A program made the position numbers and the translations under genes. Source: Streptomyces abyssalis (GTDB taxonomy: Bacteria; Actinomycetota; Actinomycetes; Streptomycetales; Streptomycetaceae). From it: a stretch of DNA of 64,000 nt. Below, one piece after another: positions 1 to 8,445 of this stretch. The stretch covers positions 969,540 through 1,033,539 of the forward strand of contig NZ_LJGT01000038.1 in NCBI RefSeq assembly GCF_001751365.1, read 5' to 3'. A model generated the notes under the pieces. It saw only the letters and a program-made list of their open reading frames with translations. It had not been told where the DNA came from and made no database searches. How positions within the stretch are numbered: the first letter of the stretch is position 1; each line of letters starts with the position of its first letter.

Positions 1-693
1 GAGGCGCTTCTCCAGGAAGGCGAGGGTGCGCTCCCAGGCGAGCCGGGTCGAGTCCGGGTCGTAAGTGCCCAGGTGGTTCTCCTCGTTCGCGAAGGCGTGG
101 CCCGCCGGGTAGCGCTCGATGGTCACCTTCGCCCCGGACTCGGCGCGGATTCGTGCGGCGATCTCCTCGGCCCGGGCGGGTGTGGCGTTCTCGTCCAGCT
201 CGCCGTAGTGACCGAGGACGTCGGCGCGGACGCCCGAGAAGTCCACCTCGTCGTCGCTCGTGACCCCGTAGTACGGGACCGCTGCCGCGATCTTCTCCCC
301 CGCCGCGGCAGCCAGCGCGAGTACGAAGCCGCCGCCCATGCAGAAGCCGACGGCACCCACCGAGTCGCCGCGTACCGCGTCGTGTGCGAGCAAGTAGTCG
401 ACGGCGCCGGTGAGTTCGCGCACCGCCTGGTTCATCGGCAGCTCCGTGGCCAGGCGTGCCGCGTCGTCGCTGTCGTGGGTGGTGCGGCCGCCGTAGAGGT
501 CGGGGGCGAGCGCCACATAGCCGGCGGCGGCGAACTGGTCCGCCACGTCGGCGATCTGGTCCGTCAGCCCCCACCACTCCTGGATGACGATGACACCGGG
601 ACCGGTGCCGCCCTCGGGAAGAGCGAGATAGCCGTAGATCTCCACGCCGTCGGCGTCGAAGCGAAGGTTCTGGCGCAGCGGTGGTGCGGACAC
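1..693 (-). CDS. Dienelactone hydrolase family protein (C-terminus cut by window edge)
   Basis: An alpha/beta hydrolase of the dienelactone hydrolase family; family members hydrolyse dienelactones or related cyclic esters in the cytoplasm. The 231 visible residues have the family layout: conserved Glu39 in VIQEWWGL, the nucleophile elbow GFCMGGG with Cys118 (Cys rather than Ser is typical here), the Asp in GELDENA and the His in GHEAF. The GTG at 693 was chosen because GAGGAGAAAG lies about 12 bases upstream. The frame is still open at base 1 (ending EKRL), so only the last residues are likely missing. The natural substrate cannot be inferred. Confidence 0.9.
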   Translation of the reverse strand, partial: MSAPPLRQNLRFDADGVEIYGYLALPEGGTGPGVIVIQEWWGLTDQIADVADQFAAAGYVALAPDLYGGRTTHDSDDAARLATELPMNQAVRELTGAVDYLLAHDAVRGDSVGAVGFCMGGGFVLALAAAAGEKIAAAVPYYGVTSDDEVDFSGVRADVLGHYGELDENATPARAEEIAARIRAESGAKVTIERYPAGHAFANEENHLGTYDPDSTRLAWERTLAFLEKRL

Positions 694-1097
694 GGGATGA
701 CCCGCCTTTCTCCTCGGGGGTGCCGTCCGTACGGGACGGCACACGGTCGTGCAGCGACTGGCATGACGTACGGGGCGGACGTGCGGGTGGGCCGTGCGTG
801 CGGCCCGTACACACGACCTCGTGCATACGGCCCGTCCGTCGGCCCTCCGCCTCCGGTGGTGCCCGTCCGCGAGCCTGGTAACCCGCCGAAGTGGAAGATC
901 GCACACGGACGGCACGAACCCGCCAGCTCCCTGCCGCACAACGCTCACGCGGGAACTGGCAGACGGCCGATGGACCAAGCGGAAGCGACCGGGACGGAAG
1001 CGGGGCAGGGCGCGGGCAGGGCGGGAAGGGAAAGAGGGCAAGGCCGGAGGACGGCAAGGCCGGGGGCGCAGGCTGTGCGCAGGCTGATGAGCGGGCC
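694..1097. other. Intergenic stretch without a recognised gene
   Basis: About 400 bp between the dienelactone hydrolase start and the end of the NADH dehydrogenase gene. It contains short CGTACGG/CCGTACGG-type repeats and is GC-rich, but no reading frame has a ribosome site or family-like protein. It must hold the hydrolase promoter; no clear -35/-10 pair stands out. Confidence 0.5.
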
Positions 1098-2480
1098 TCA
1101 GCACTCCCCGGCCACGGAGGAGTCGTGCGCGAGTTCGCGGACGCGCTCCGGTGTCGGGTATTCGCCGGTGCCTTCGAACCCGGAGAGTGTGGCGGGCTGC
1201 CCGGCCAGGTAGCCGGTGCGGAAGAAGTCGTTGCCGGTGGTGGCGTCGAGCAGCCAGTTCGCGACGGTGCGGCAGCGGGCGTTGCTGGTCCGCAGCGCCG
1301 CGACGTGGTAGCCGCGGGTGACCAACCGGGCGGGCAGTCCGCTCAGTTCGACACCGAGGGGACGTGCCAGCGCGTCCCGCCCGCCGAGGTCGACGACGAG
1401 CCCGAGGTTCCTGTGCTCGTACGGTCTCGTGGGCCTGCCCCGCAGAACGGCGGCGACGTTGCGGGCTGCCCGCCGCCCCTGCCGCATGGCGTGCTGCGCG
1501 GTGGGCGGGCAGACGGGCGGCGGACCGTCACCGGCGCCACGGGCGGCGGCCAGGTCGGGCACGGCCGCGGCGTCCCCGAGCGCGAAGACTCCCTCCATGC
1601 CGGGCACCTGCAGATCGGCCCGTACCGCGAGCCGCCCGTGCACGGTCTCCGCGCCGAGCGTGTCGATCAGCGGGCTGGCGGTCACGCCCGTCGTCCAGAT
1701 GAGGGTGTGGCTGGCCAGAGTGCGGCCGTCGGTGAGCGTGACGGAGCCCTCCGAAACCGCCGACACGGAGACCCCGAGCGAGACCTGAGTACCCCGTGCG
1801 GTGATGATCTGCAGCGCCTTGTGTCCGAGCCGGTCGCCGAGCTCAGGCAGCAGCTTCGGTGCGTGGTCGATGAGATGCCACTTGATCCAGCGGGGGTCGA
1901 CGCGGCGGTAGCGGGACGCCGCCGCGGACGTCAGCCGCTGGAGGCAGGCGACCGTCTCCGTCCCCGAGTAGCCGCCGCCGGCCACGACGAACCGGAGCCG
2001 TGCGGCACGCTCCGCCTCGTCGTGCGTGACCGCGGCGAGGTCGAGCTGGGCGATGACGTGGTCGCGGAGCCAGACAGCCTCGGCCAGCGTCTTCATGCCG
2101 CGCGCCCGCCGGTCCAGGCCGGGGATGTCGAATGTGCGGGTGACGCTGCCGGGTGTGAGGACGATCCAGTCGTAGCGCTGGTTGACCAGTTCGCCGGTGA
2201 TCAGCCGTACGACGCACACCTTCGCGGAGGTGTCCACGCCGATGGCGGCGCCGGGGACGATGCGCGTACGGCGCAGGACGCGCCGTAGCGCGGGCGCGAC
2301 GGCCTCGGGGGCGAGCACGCCGGAGGCCACCTGGGGAAGGAGCGGGAGGTAGAGCTGGTAGTCGTCGGGGGTGATGAGGGAGATCTCCGCCTCGCTCTCG
2401 GAGAGTTCGCGCTCCAGTCCCCGCGCGCACTGCACTCCGGCGAAGCCGCCTCCGACGATGAGCACCCTGGGTCGCTCCAT
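1098..2480 (-). CDS. Type II NADH dehydrogenase-like FAD/NAD(P) oxidoreductase
   Basis: A 460-residue pyridine nucleotide-disulphide oxidoreductase resembling non-proton-pumping NADH:quinone reductases (Ndh), which pass electrons from NADH to menaquinone at the inner membrane face. The FAD Rossmann motif GGGFAG is at residues 10-15, the NAD motif VVAGGGYSGTE lies mid-protein, and the FAD-binding VFALGDAAA follows. The C-terminal third (about 380-440) corresponds to the region that anchors Ndh to the membrane. ATG 2480 places the dinucleotide fold at the N-terminus; upstream in-frame starts would add a Pro/Arg-rich tail. It could instead be another member of the Ndh/FSP1-like superfamily. Confidence 0.88.
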   Translation of the reverse strand: MERPRVLIVGGGFAGVQCARGLERELSESEAEISLITPDDYQLYLPLLPQVASGVLAPEAVAPALRRVLRRTRIVPGAAIGVDTSAKVCVVRLITGELVNQRYDWIVLTPGSVTRTFDIPGLDRRARGMKTLAEAVWLRDHVIAQLDLAAVTHDEAERAARLRFVVAGGGYSGTETVACLQRLTSAAASRYRRVDPRWIKWHLIDHAPKLLPELGDRLGHKALQIITARGTQVSLGVSVSAVSEGSVTLTDGRTLASHTLIWTTGVTASPLIDTLGAETVHGRLAVRADLQVPGMEGVFALGDAAAVPDLAAARGAGDGPPPVCPPTAQHAMRQGRRAARNVAAVLRGRPTRPYEHRNLGLVVDLGGRDALARPLGVELSGLPARLVTRGYHVAALRTSNARCRTVANWLLDATTGNDFFRTGYLAGQPATLSGFEGTGEYPTPERVRELAHDSSVAGEC

Positions 2481-2699
2481 GGCCGCTTCACCCGCCCTCA
2501 CTCGCCGGGGTCCGTGGAACCGTGGTCCGTCAGTCACCGCCGGAGGCGGCCCGTGCGCAAAGGCTGGCACGGGGTCGCGCGGGCCGCATCCGCTCGGGGT
2601 CCGGCCGGGGGACCCGCGGGAAGCGGCGGGGGTGGAGGTGCAGGGGCAGCGTCCGGTTCGGGACCGGGCCCGGTCCGGGGAACGCCCGGCCCGGGGTCG

Positions 2700-3020
2700 T
2701 CAGCGGAGGAAGCCCAGCCCGACCACGCCGGCGACGATGAGCAGCAGGCAGAGCAGACGGGCGGCCGTGGCGGGGTCGCCGAGCGCCGCCATCCCGTACA
2801 CGGCGGTGCCGATGGCTCCGATCCCCACCCAGACGCCGTAGGCGGTCCCGAGCGGGATGTGTCCCATCGCGTACGACAGTCCGGCCATGCTGCACGCCAG
2901 CGCACCGGCGAAGAGGAGCGACGGCCACAGCCTGTGGAAATGGCCGGACGCCTCCAGGGCGCTCGCCCACACGGTCTCCAGCAGCCCCGATGCGATCAGA
3001 ACCACCCAGGCGAGACTCAT
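2700..3020 (-). CDS. sugE: Small multidrug resistance (SMR) exporter, SugE/Gdx type
   Basis: A 106-residue four-helix SMR protein. Members work as dual-topology dimers exchanging protons for small cations; the SugE/Gdx branch exports guanidinium. The essential helix-1 glutamate is Glu15 in SGLLETVWA, and the helix-2 to helix-3 stretch with PLGTAYGVWVGIGAIGT matches the Gdx branch better than the EmrE drug branch. Four hydrophobic segments fill the protein. The leader (about 3021-3100) has a small CTGCC-GGT-GGCAG hairpin but not the paired ACGR-loop hairpins of the mini-ykkC guanidine riboswitch, so guanidine control is not evident. Substrate assignment rests on subfamily resemblance. Confidence 0.88.
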   Translation of the reverse strand: MSLAWVVLIASGLLETVWASALEASGHFHRLWPSLLFAGALACSMAGLSYAMGHIPLGTAYGVWVGIGAIGTAVYGMAALGDPATAARLLCLLLIVAGVVGLGFLR

Positions 3021-3265
3021 CGCACGCGCTCCACTCCGCCCGCTCCAGCGCGGGCCGCCTCAGGGCAGCCCCAGCCGGCTGCCACCGGCAGTCGATCACA
3101 CGCGCGCGGGAGCGGAGCGGGAGCCCGGGCGCCAGGGAGCCCTGGCACCGGAAGACGAGGCCCCGGAAGGCGAGGCTCCGGGAGACCGAGCACCCGGAGG
3201 CCGGGAACCCGGAGGCCGGGCTCCGGAAGACCGGCGGCCGGGAGGCCCGGCCGCCGGGAGCCACG

Positions 3266-5338
3266 TCAGACGCCGATGTCTCCGCCGTCCTTGCGCCAGA
3301 CGCTGACGACGGAGGGGCGCACGTACTCGCCCGGTCCGTCCGGCCACTGGGAGGCGGGCTTCTCCACGCTCGCCCCGTCCTCCTCGCCCGGATGCTGTAC
3401 GGACACGAGCACGCGCCGGTCCTGGACGATCGGCCCGCAGGTCTCGGCCGCGTTGGGCATGGTCAGGAACTGCCGCACCTCGCCGCGCCGCCGGCCAGCC
3501 GTGGCCACGCCGAACAGGCCGTCGTGCGAGCCGAGTTCGTTGCCGTCCGTGGAGAGCCACAGATTGCCGTAGTCGTCGAACGTGACGTTGTCCGGGCAGG
3601 AGATCGGGCTGACCTGGTCCTTGGGGAAACCGCCGAAGTACGTGGAGGGGTCCTCCGGATCGCCGCACACCAGGAAGAGCCGCCAGGAGAAGCTCCGCGC
3701 GGCCGGGTCGTCGCCCTTCTCCGTGAACTCCAGCACCTGGCCGTGCTTGTTGCCCTTGCGGGGGTTGGCCTCGTCGGGGCCCGCCTTGCCTGCGGCGCCG
3801 CGGTCGGTGTTGTTGGTGAGCGCGGCGTAGACGCGCCCGGTGCGCGGGCTCGGTTCGACGTCCTCGGGACGGTCCATCTTCGTGGCCCCGGCCTTGTCGC
3901 CGGCGATGCGCGTGAAGACGTAGACCTCCTCGGCGGTCATGCCCTTCACATGCGAGTCGTCGCCGGTGGCCAGCGGAATCCACTTGCCCTTGCCGTCGAA
4001 CTCGTGGTCGTCGGAGGGGAGTTCGCCCGAGCCGTCGATCTCGTCCTCGGGGCTGTCCCCGGTCAGCTTGGCGACGTAGAGCGTGCCGTGGTCCAGGAGC
4101 GTCATGTTGTGCTCCTTGTCGGCACGGCTGTCACCGCGCCGCATACGCTTCGACGAGACGAACTTGTAGAGGTACTCGAAGCGTTCGTCGTCGCCCATGT
4201 ACACCACGGGGCGGCCGTCGCTCGTCAGCCGGGGCTGGGCGGCCTCGTGCTTGAACCGGCCGAGCGCGGTGCGCTTGCGCGGCGCCGAATCCGGGTCGTA
4301 CGGGTCGAGTTCGACGACCCAGCCGAAGCGGTGCGGCTCGTACGGCTCCTTCGTCACGTCGAAGCGGTCGTCGAACCGCTCCCACTTGCGCTCGGTGTCG
4401 GTGCCCTTCAGCGCGTAGCGCTGCAGCCGCTTCTTGTGCTCCTCGTCCTTCACCTCGTCGGTGTTGGCGAAGTACTGGTCGACGTTCTCCTCGCCGTGCA
4501 GCGTGGTGCCCCACGGGGTGGTGCCGCCCGCACAGTTGTTGAGGGTGCCCAGCACCTTGCGGCCCCCGGGGTCCGCGGACGTACGGAGCCACTTGCTGCC
4601 GGCCGCCGGGCCGGTGACCTCGAAGGGCGTGGTGGCGGTGACGCGGCGGTTGAGGCGGTGGCGCGGCACCGCCTTGAGGGCTCCGGACTTCTTCTCGCCC
4701 TCGACCACCACGACGGACAGCCCGTGCGCAGCCCAGCCGATCTCGGCCTGCTCACGGGTCGGGTCGTCGGCGTCGTAACCGGCGAACATCAGGACCTCGT
4801 CCGTGTATTCGTGGTTCGCGACCATCAACTGCCGCTTCTCGTCGCCTTCTTGCTCCTTCAGCGGCAGGAGCGACAGGAAGTCGTTGTTGTAACCGAACTG
4901 CCCTTTCTGCGCCTTCGCGGTCTGCTTCTCCGGATCGAAGTCGGGCGCACCGCGCAGGATCGGTTCGCCCCAGCGGATCACGACGTTCTGACCGTAGCCC
5001 TCCGGGACGGTCACCTTGTCGTCGGTGTTCGGCTCGACGGGCGTGAAACGCAGGCCCTTCGCGGGCTTGCCCTTCGTCTTGGCCTCCTCCGCAGACACCG
5101 CACCGGCGGGCCCGGAGCTGCACGCCCCCGTACCGGCCACCGCGACGACGGTCCCGCCCACGGCCCCGGCGCGCAGCACGGCCCGGCGCGAGAGGGCACG
5201 CGCGATGACGTCTCCGGCGTACTCGTTGCCGCTGGTGTTGGGCGCCTCGTGGAAGCAGGCGTCCCCACACCGGTAGCGGCAGGTCATGGCGGACCTCCCG
5301 CCCGGGTGCGAGCCGAGCACCGTCAGCAGCTTGCGCAT
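3266..5338 (-). CDS. PhoX-family (DUF839) Tat-exported phosphatase-like protein
   Basis: A 690-residue secreted protein of the PhoX family, whose characterised members are Ca2+/Fe3+-dependent alkaline phosphatases that release phosphate from organic esters outside the cell. The N-terminus has a CRYRCGDAC cluster (Cys20, 24, 28) followed by a twin-arginine motif SRRAVLR at 50-56 and a hydrophobic stretch ending AGTGACSS. Diagnostic blocks include NNCAGGTTPWGTTLHGEEN and DGNELGSHDGLFG. ATG 5338 follows a good GGAGG site. Where Pseudomonas PhoX has, as I recall, the iron-ligand Cys in LTCEEN, this protein reads LHGEEN, so metal use may differ. No PHO box was identified upstream. Confidence 0.88.
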   Translation of the reverse strand: MRKLLTVLGSHPGGRSAMTCRYRCGDACFHEAPNTSGNEYAGDVIARALSRRAVLRAGAVGGTVVAVAGTGACSSGPAGAVSAEEAKTKGKPAKGLRFTPVEPNTDDKVTVPEGYGQNVVIRWGEPILRGAPDFDPEKQTAKAQKGQFGYNNDFLSLLPLKEQEGDEKRQLMVANHEYTDEVLMFAGYDADDPTREQAEIGWAAHGLSVVVVEGEKKSGALKAVPRHRLNRRVTATTPFEVTGPAAGSKWLRTSADPGGRKVLGTLNNCAGGTTPWGTTLHGEENVDQYFANTDEVKDEEHKKRLQRYALKGTDTERKWERFDDRFDVTKEPYEPHRFGWVVELDPYDPDSAPRKRTALGRFKHEAAQPRLTSDGRPVVYMGDDERFEYLYKFVSSKRMRRGDSRADKEHNMTLLDHGTLYVAKLTGDSPEDEIDGSGELPSDDHEFDGKGKWIPLATGDDSHVKGMTAEEVYVFTRIAGDKAGATKMDRPEDVEPSPRTGRVYAALTNNTDRGAAGKAGPDEANPRKGNKHGQVLEFTEKGDDPAARSFSWRLFLVCGDPEDPSTYFGGFPKDQVSPISCPDNVTFDDYGNLWLSTDGNELGSHDGLFGVATAGRRRGEVRQFLTMPNAAETCGPIVQDRRVLVSVQHPGEEDGASVEKPASQWPDGPGEYVRPSVVSVWRKDGGDIGV

Positions 5339-5505
5339 GGTCCCCTCCGGATCTCCCGTGTCTACGGCGGTGACGCTATGGGCACAGCCCCGCGAAGAGG
5401 CAACCTCACGATGAACCACGGGTGAACCCCGTCCCACCCCCGCACGCTCACGAAAGCCCGCCGGTCGTCGACGAGTGCCGCCGACGGCGGCCGGCGGCCC
5501 TCAGG

Positions 5506-5916
5506 TCAGCACGGCGCGCCCGAGCACTGGTCCGGAAAGGCCACCACGATGCGGTGGTCCAGCCAGACCGCGCACGCCCACGACAGCAACAGCAGCGTCA
5601 GCACCACGACCGCGGCCTTGACGGTGCGGCGTGCCCCGGGCCCGCCCCTGCCGCGGAGCACGGCGCGCGTGAGTGACCAGGTGAGCAGGGTGATCAGGGG
5701 GAAGCCTGCGACCATGCCCGGCAGTTCGATGTACAGCAGACTCAGGTCGCGCCGCCCCTCGAAGGATCCCCGCAGCCCGGGTGCCGCGCCTTCGAGCCAG
5801 ACTCCGAAGCCGACGGCCGCAGCGACGGCCGTGACCAGGCACCCGGCAGCCACGGCCGCCGGCCCCTCGCGCCCTTCAGGCCCCGCACGCCGTTCACGCG
5901 GTTCGCTCGGTTCCAT
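5506..5916 (-). CDS. Small hypothetical membrane protein
   Basis: A 136-residue protein with a charged N-terminus (MEPSEPRERR) and three hydrophobic segments, roughly residues 22-42, 64-85 and 98-118, so probably a three-pass membrane protein. The C-terminal tail has two Cys (FPDQCSGAPC) that would lie outside if the N-terminus is inside. It follows the Streptomyces codon pattern well and stands alone. I do not recognise a family and cannot assign a function. Confidence 0.65.
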   Translation of the reverse strand: MEPSEPRERRAGPEGREGPAAVAAGCLVTAVAAAVGFGVWLEGAAPGLRGSFEGRRDLSLLYIELPGMVAGFPLITLLTWSLTRAVLRGRGGPGARRTVKAAVVVLTLLLLSWACAVWLDHRIVVAFPDQCSGAPC

Positions 5917-6019
5917 GACGGAACTGACGCCGCCGGCCGCGCCTTAGTTCCCTCGGCCGTTCCGCTTCCGCGCCGCGGCGGCCCGGTTCGTACGGGCCCG
6001 CGTGCGTCTGCTCAGCCTG

Positions 6020-6727
6020 TCAGCGGCGGCGCCTCTTCGGCACGGACGGGACCGCCGGGGCAGCCGGGATACGTGCCCGCACCATCAGCGTGCCGACGTT
6101 GTCGGGCTCCGGCGCGGGCAGTACGGAGGCTTCGACGCCCGTGAAGCCGCTGCGCTTCAGCAGGTCCTCCCACATCTCCGTGGAGTACGACCAGCGCAGC
6201 ACGGGCAGCCTGCGTCCGCTGAGGCCGTTGCCGTACATCGCCTGCGGCCCGTAGAAGCCCTCGATGGGCTCGGCCTGCGAAAGGGCCAGCACTCCACCGG
6301 GGTTGAGCCTGCGGGCGATCAGCGGGATCAGTTTCTCCGGATCGGTGAACCACACGGCGCCCCAGCGGGAGAAGACGGCGTCGAAGGTGGCGGAGGTGTC
6401 GGCGAGATGGTCGCAGGCCTCCGCGTTGACGAAGGAGAGCCCCGGCGTGCCCTCCCACCACAGGCGCGCGCGGGCGGTCTGTGCGGGCGAGAAGTCGAGC
6501 GCGGTCGTCTCGACGCCCATACGGGCGAGGAAGACCGCCTCCTTCCCTTCGGCCGAGCCCAGCTCCAGGGCTGTGCGCGGCTGTCCGAGGAAGCCGGCTC
6601 CCGGGCCGTGCCCGGGATACTGCGTCCACTCGAAGGAGTCGACGACCGGGGGCGACGGCGCCCCGTCCCCTTTGTGCGGCTTGTACGTGTCCCAGTACTC
6701 GGGGAGGCTCTTCGACGTGAGAGGCAT
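6020..6727 (-). CDS. Class I SAM-dependent methyltransferase
   Basis: A 235-residue methyltransferase with the SAM-binding glycine-rich loop ALELGSAEGKEAVFLA (about residues 53-68), the acidic motif II region TALDFSPAQ, and post-motif blocks FDAVFSRWGAVWF and LNPGGVLALSQAEP. The N-terminal SLPEYWDTYKPH and substrate-contact Trp/Tyr residues resemble small-molecule (methyltransf_25/11-like) enzymes. The Arg/Lys-rich C-terminal tail (PKRRRR) may be unstructured. It is monocistronic, with converging neighbours at some distance, so context does not name the substrate. Confidence 0.85.
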   Translation of the reverse strand: MPLTSKSLPEYWDTYKPHKGDGAPSPPVVDSFEWTQYPGHGPGAGFLGQPRTALELGSAEGKEAVFLARMGVETTALDFSPAQTARARLWWEGTPGLSFVNAEACDHLADTSATFDAVFSRWGAVWFTDPEKLIPLIARRLNPGGVLALSQAEPIEGFYGPQAMYGNGLSGRRLPVLRWSYSTEMWEDLLKRSGFTGVEASVLPAPEPDNVGTLMVRARIPAAPAVPSVPKRRRR

Positions 6728-6992
6728 GCGTTTCCTCGCAGGGTGCGGGCGATGGTGTCACCTGCCCCGTCACCGTAGGCCCGCCGCCTCCCGCCCGGGC
6801 CCGGACGGGACGGCTTCACCCGAACGTGCTGCGGCTCGTACGGGCTCCTTCATTACTCGCCGTAACTGCCATTGCTCTTGATCTCTCCCCCTTGCTCCCT
6901 GGCGGGTCAGCGCCACCCACAGACGCGGGCGTCGGTTATCCGTCGGGGCGTGCGGAGTTGGGCAACCGGCCGATGCACGCCGTTGGGTGCGG

Positions 6993-7411
6993 TCATCGTG
7001 TGAGGCGGGCGTGGATGGTCTTGCCCTGTTGGCCGGGGCCGAGGGTGATGGCGATGTGGCCGGTGAGGAGGCGGACCATGTGCCATCCGAAGCCGCCGGT
7101 GCCGTCGTTGAGGTCGGGGCACGTTCGCGCGGGGGCGCCGGGTTGAGATCGCTGACGGCGACGTCCACCGTGTGGGCGGTGGCGCTGAGGTGGAGGGTGT
7201 AGTAGCCGCCACCGTGGCGCAGGGCGTTCGTGGCGAGTTCGCAGACCACCGGGGCGAGGGTTTCCGCGGTCTCGGGGTCCGGGGCCGGGTCGAGATCCTC
7301 GATGAAGGCGCGGGCGACCCCGCGGGCGCGGGGGATGCCGGCGAGGCTGTCGTCTTCGAGAACGACAGGGGGCCCGGGAGCCACTGTGCCGGTCGTCTTC
7401 ATGTCGTTCAT
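6993..7411 (-). pseudogene. Frameshifted anti-sigma-factor-type ATP-binding protein (HATPase_c, RsbW-like)
   Basis: Two reading frames together encode a typical small Streptomyces ATP-binding regulator of the RsbW/SpoIIAB-like superfamily. The first frame starts at ATG 7411 (MNDMKTTG) and contains the N-box LAPVVCELATNALRHGG and HTVDVAVSDLNP. The second frame carries the C-terminal boxes DLNDGTGGFGWHMVRLL and GPGQQGKTIHARL, ending at 6993. The switch lies at about 7115-7125, where a C4 run appears to be one base short: reading GCC-CCN-GAC would restore continuity. Intact homologues bind anti-anti-sigma or sigma factors and may phosphorylate partners. It is either a recent pseudogene or a homopolymer sequencing error. 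Confidence 0.75.
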
Positions 7412-7558
7412 GCGCCAACACCCCGCCTGGGTCGGTTGTGCCGCCGGGCTCAGCTTGTGCCCGGCGAGCCGGGCCTCAACCGCGTACGTCACTCTTCCGG
7501 GTGCGCAAAAGGCAGAACCTCCGTCACCACTGGTGAAGAAAATCTGTCACGGCGAGAG

Positions 7559-7587
7559 TAGACATCGGTACGTGCCGGGGTTAGTGT
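7559..7587 (+). promoter_or_regulatory. Probable vegetative (HrdB-like) promoter of the structured leader
   Basis: TAGACA (7559-7564), a 17-base spacer and TAGTGT (7582-7587) match the Streptomyces principal-sigma promoter pattern. Transcription would begin near 7594, just before the first strong hairpin of the leader and 434 bases ahead of the MerR-type gene. Confidence 0.5.
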
Positions 7588-7593
7588 TCTGCC

Positions 7594-8027
7594 TGTAGCC
7601 AAGAGGTCGAAGAGGGCACGGCAGAGATGAACTGCCGTGCAAGCAGGTCCGGCAAGATGCGGAACGGCAGTGGAGTGGTGGAGCCGCAAAGGGTGGGTTC
7701 CCTCACTGACTGCCGGGCCGAGCGGCCCCAGGGGCCGCATTCAGCACCCGCAAGATCAAGCAGTACAACCGAGTAACCGAACGAGGTTAGGAGCAGCCGC
7801 CATCAGGATCGCCCGGGCGAAGCAGAACACCGCTCGGGTACCGCAGGCCCCGGATTGGAAGGTGGTCCCCGGTCACGCAGCCGCGATCCCCGCACTTCCG
7901 CCCGCCGAGGCGGACCAGCGGAACAAGAAGCCCGGTGTAGTCAGCCGGTAGATGGTGTTGAAAGCTCGGGGCCCGGGTGCCAGTACGGCACTCGGGCCCC
8001 TCGACGCGCCCCCGAAAGAAGAGGTTT
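7594..8027 (+). ncRNA. Candidate structured RNA leader upstream of the MerR-type gene
   Basis: This 434-bp stretch has no convincing protein frame and lower GC than the flanking genes. It can form several perfect or near-perfect hairpins: GCACGGCAG/CTGCCGTGC (7616-7640, loop AGATGAA), GCGGCCCC/GGGGCCGC (7722-7738), TCCGCC/GGCGGA (7897-7914) and a 14-bp stem GGGGCCCGGGTGCC/GGCACTCGGGCCCC (7968-8000, one G-U pair). The last hairpin ends 27 bases before the ATG of the MerR-type gene. A promoter sits at its 5' edge. It could be a cis-regulatory leader or an independent small RNA ending at the last hairpin; I cannot match it to a named RNA family. Confidence 0.4.
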
Positions 8028-8354
8028 ATGCCCCCTCGAAGTTCCCGCCCCGTCGACAAATTCGACGACGACGACTACCCCGCCTACACCATGGGCCGGG
8101 CCGCCGACATGATCGGCACCACCCCCGCCTTCCTCCGCGCTCTCGGCGAGAACCGGCTGATCACCCCGCCCCGCTCCGAAGGCGGCCACCGCCGCTACTC
8201 CCGCTACCAACTACGCATCGCCGCACGCGCCCGCGAACTCGTCGACGACGGCACCCCCATCGAAGCAGCCTGCCGGATCATCATCCTCGAAGACCAACTC
8301 GAAGAAGCCCAGCGCATCAACGAAGAACTGCGCACCCGCGACGCCACCTCGTAA
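8028..8354 (+). CDS. MerR-family helix-turn-helix regulator (small)
   Basis: A 108-residue DNA-binding protein with a MerR-type winged helix: [20 protein letters not shown] (recognition helix), [19 protein letters not shown] (wing) and [22 protein letters not shown], then a short coiled-coil stretch [18 protein letters not shown] (about 88-105) suited to dimerisation. There is no ligand-binding domain, so it resembles the BldC/HspR-like short MerR proteins rather than metal or drug sensors. ATG 8028 is preceded by AAGAAGAGG at a good distance. The Asp-rich FDDDDYP segment just before the domain is unusual. The long structured leader suggests post-transcriptional control. Targets are unknown. 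Confidence 0.82.
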   Translation: MPPRSSRPVDKFDDDDYPAYTMGRAADMIGTTPAFLRALGENRLITPPRSEGGHRRYSRYQLRIAARARELVDDGTPIEAACRIIILEDQLEEAQRINEELRTRDATS

Positions 8355-8445
8355 CGGCGTTCCAACACCGACCCGGCCGAACTGATCACCGCCGCGGACC
8401 CGACCAGAACCGTCCGCACACCGAGAATCACCAGGGCCTTACCGC

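Noticed and set aside
3021..3110. Guanidine riboswitch before the SugE/Gdx-type gene
   Set aside because: A small CTGCC/GGCAG hairpin exists, but the duplicated ACGR-loop hairpins of mini-ykkC and the conserved core of the other guanidine classes are absent.
2990..5425. Very long plus-strand open frame (811 codons) opposite the PhoX-family gene
   Set aside because: It is antisense to a clear PhoX-family gene; in high-GC DNA the opposite frame of a long gene stays open. It matches no family and lacks a ribosome site.
6770..7492. 240-codon minus-strand frame as one continuous protein
   Set aside because: Only its middle part (ATPase N-box) is real; past about 7120 the conserved sequence moves to another frame and the rest is out-of-frame read-through.
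7637..7951. Plus-strand frame of 104 codons in the MerR leader
   Set aside because: No ribosome site, atypical composition, and it runs through several strong hairpins; better explained as structured RNA.
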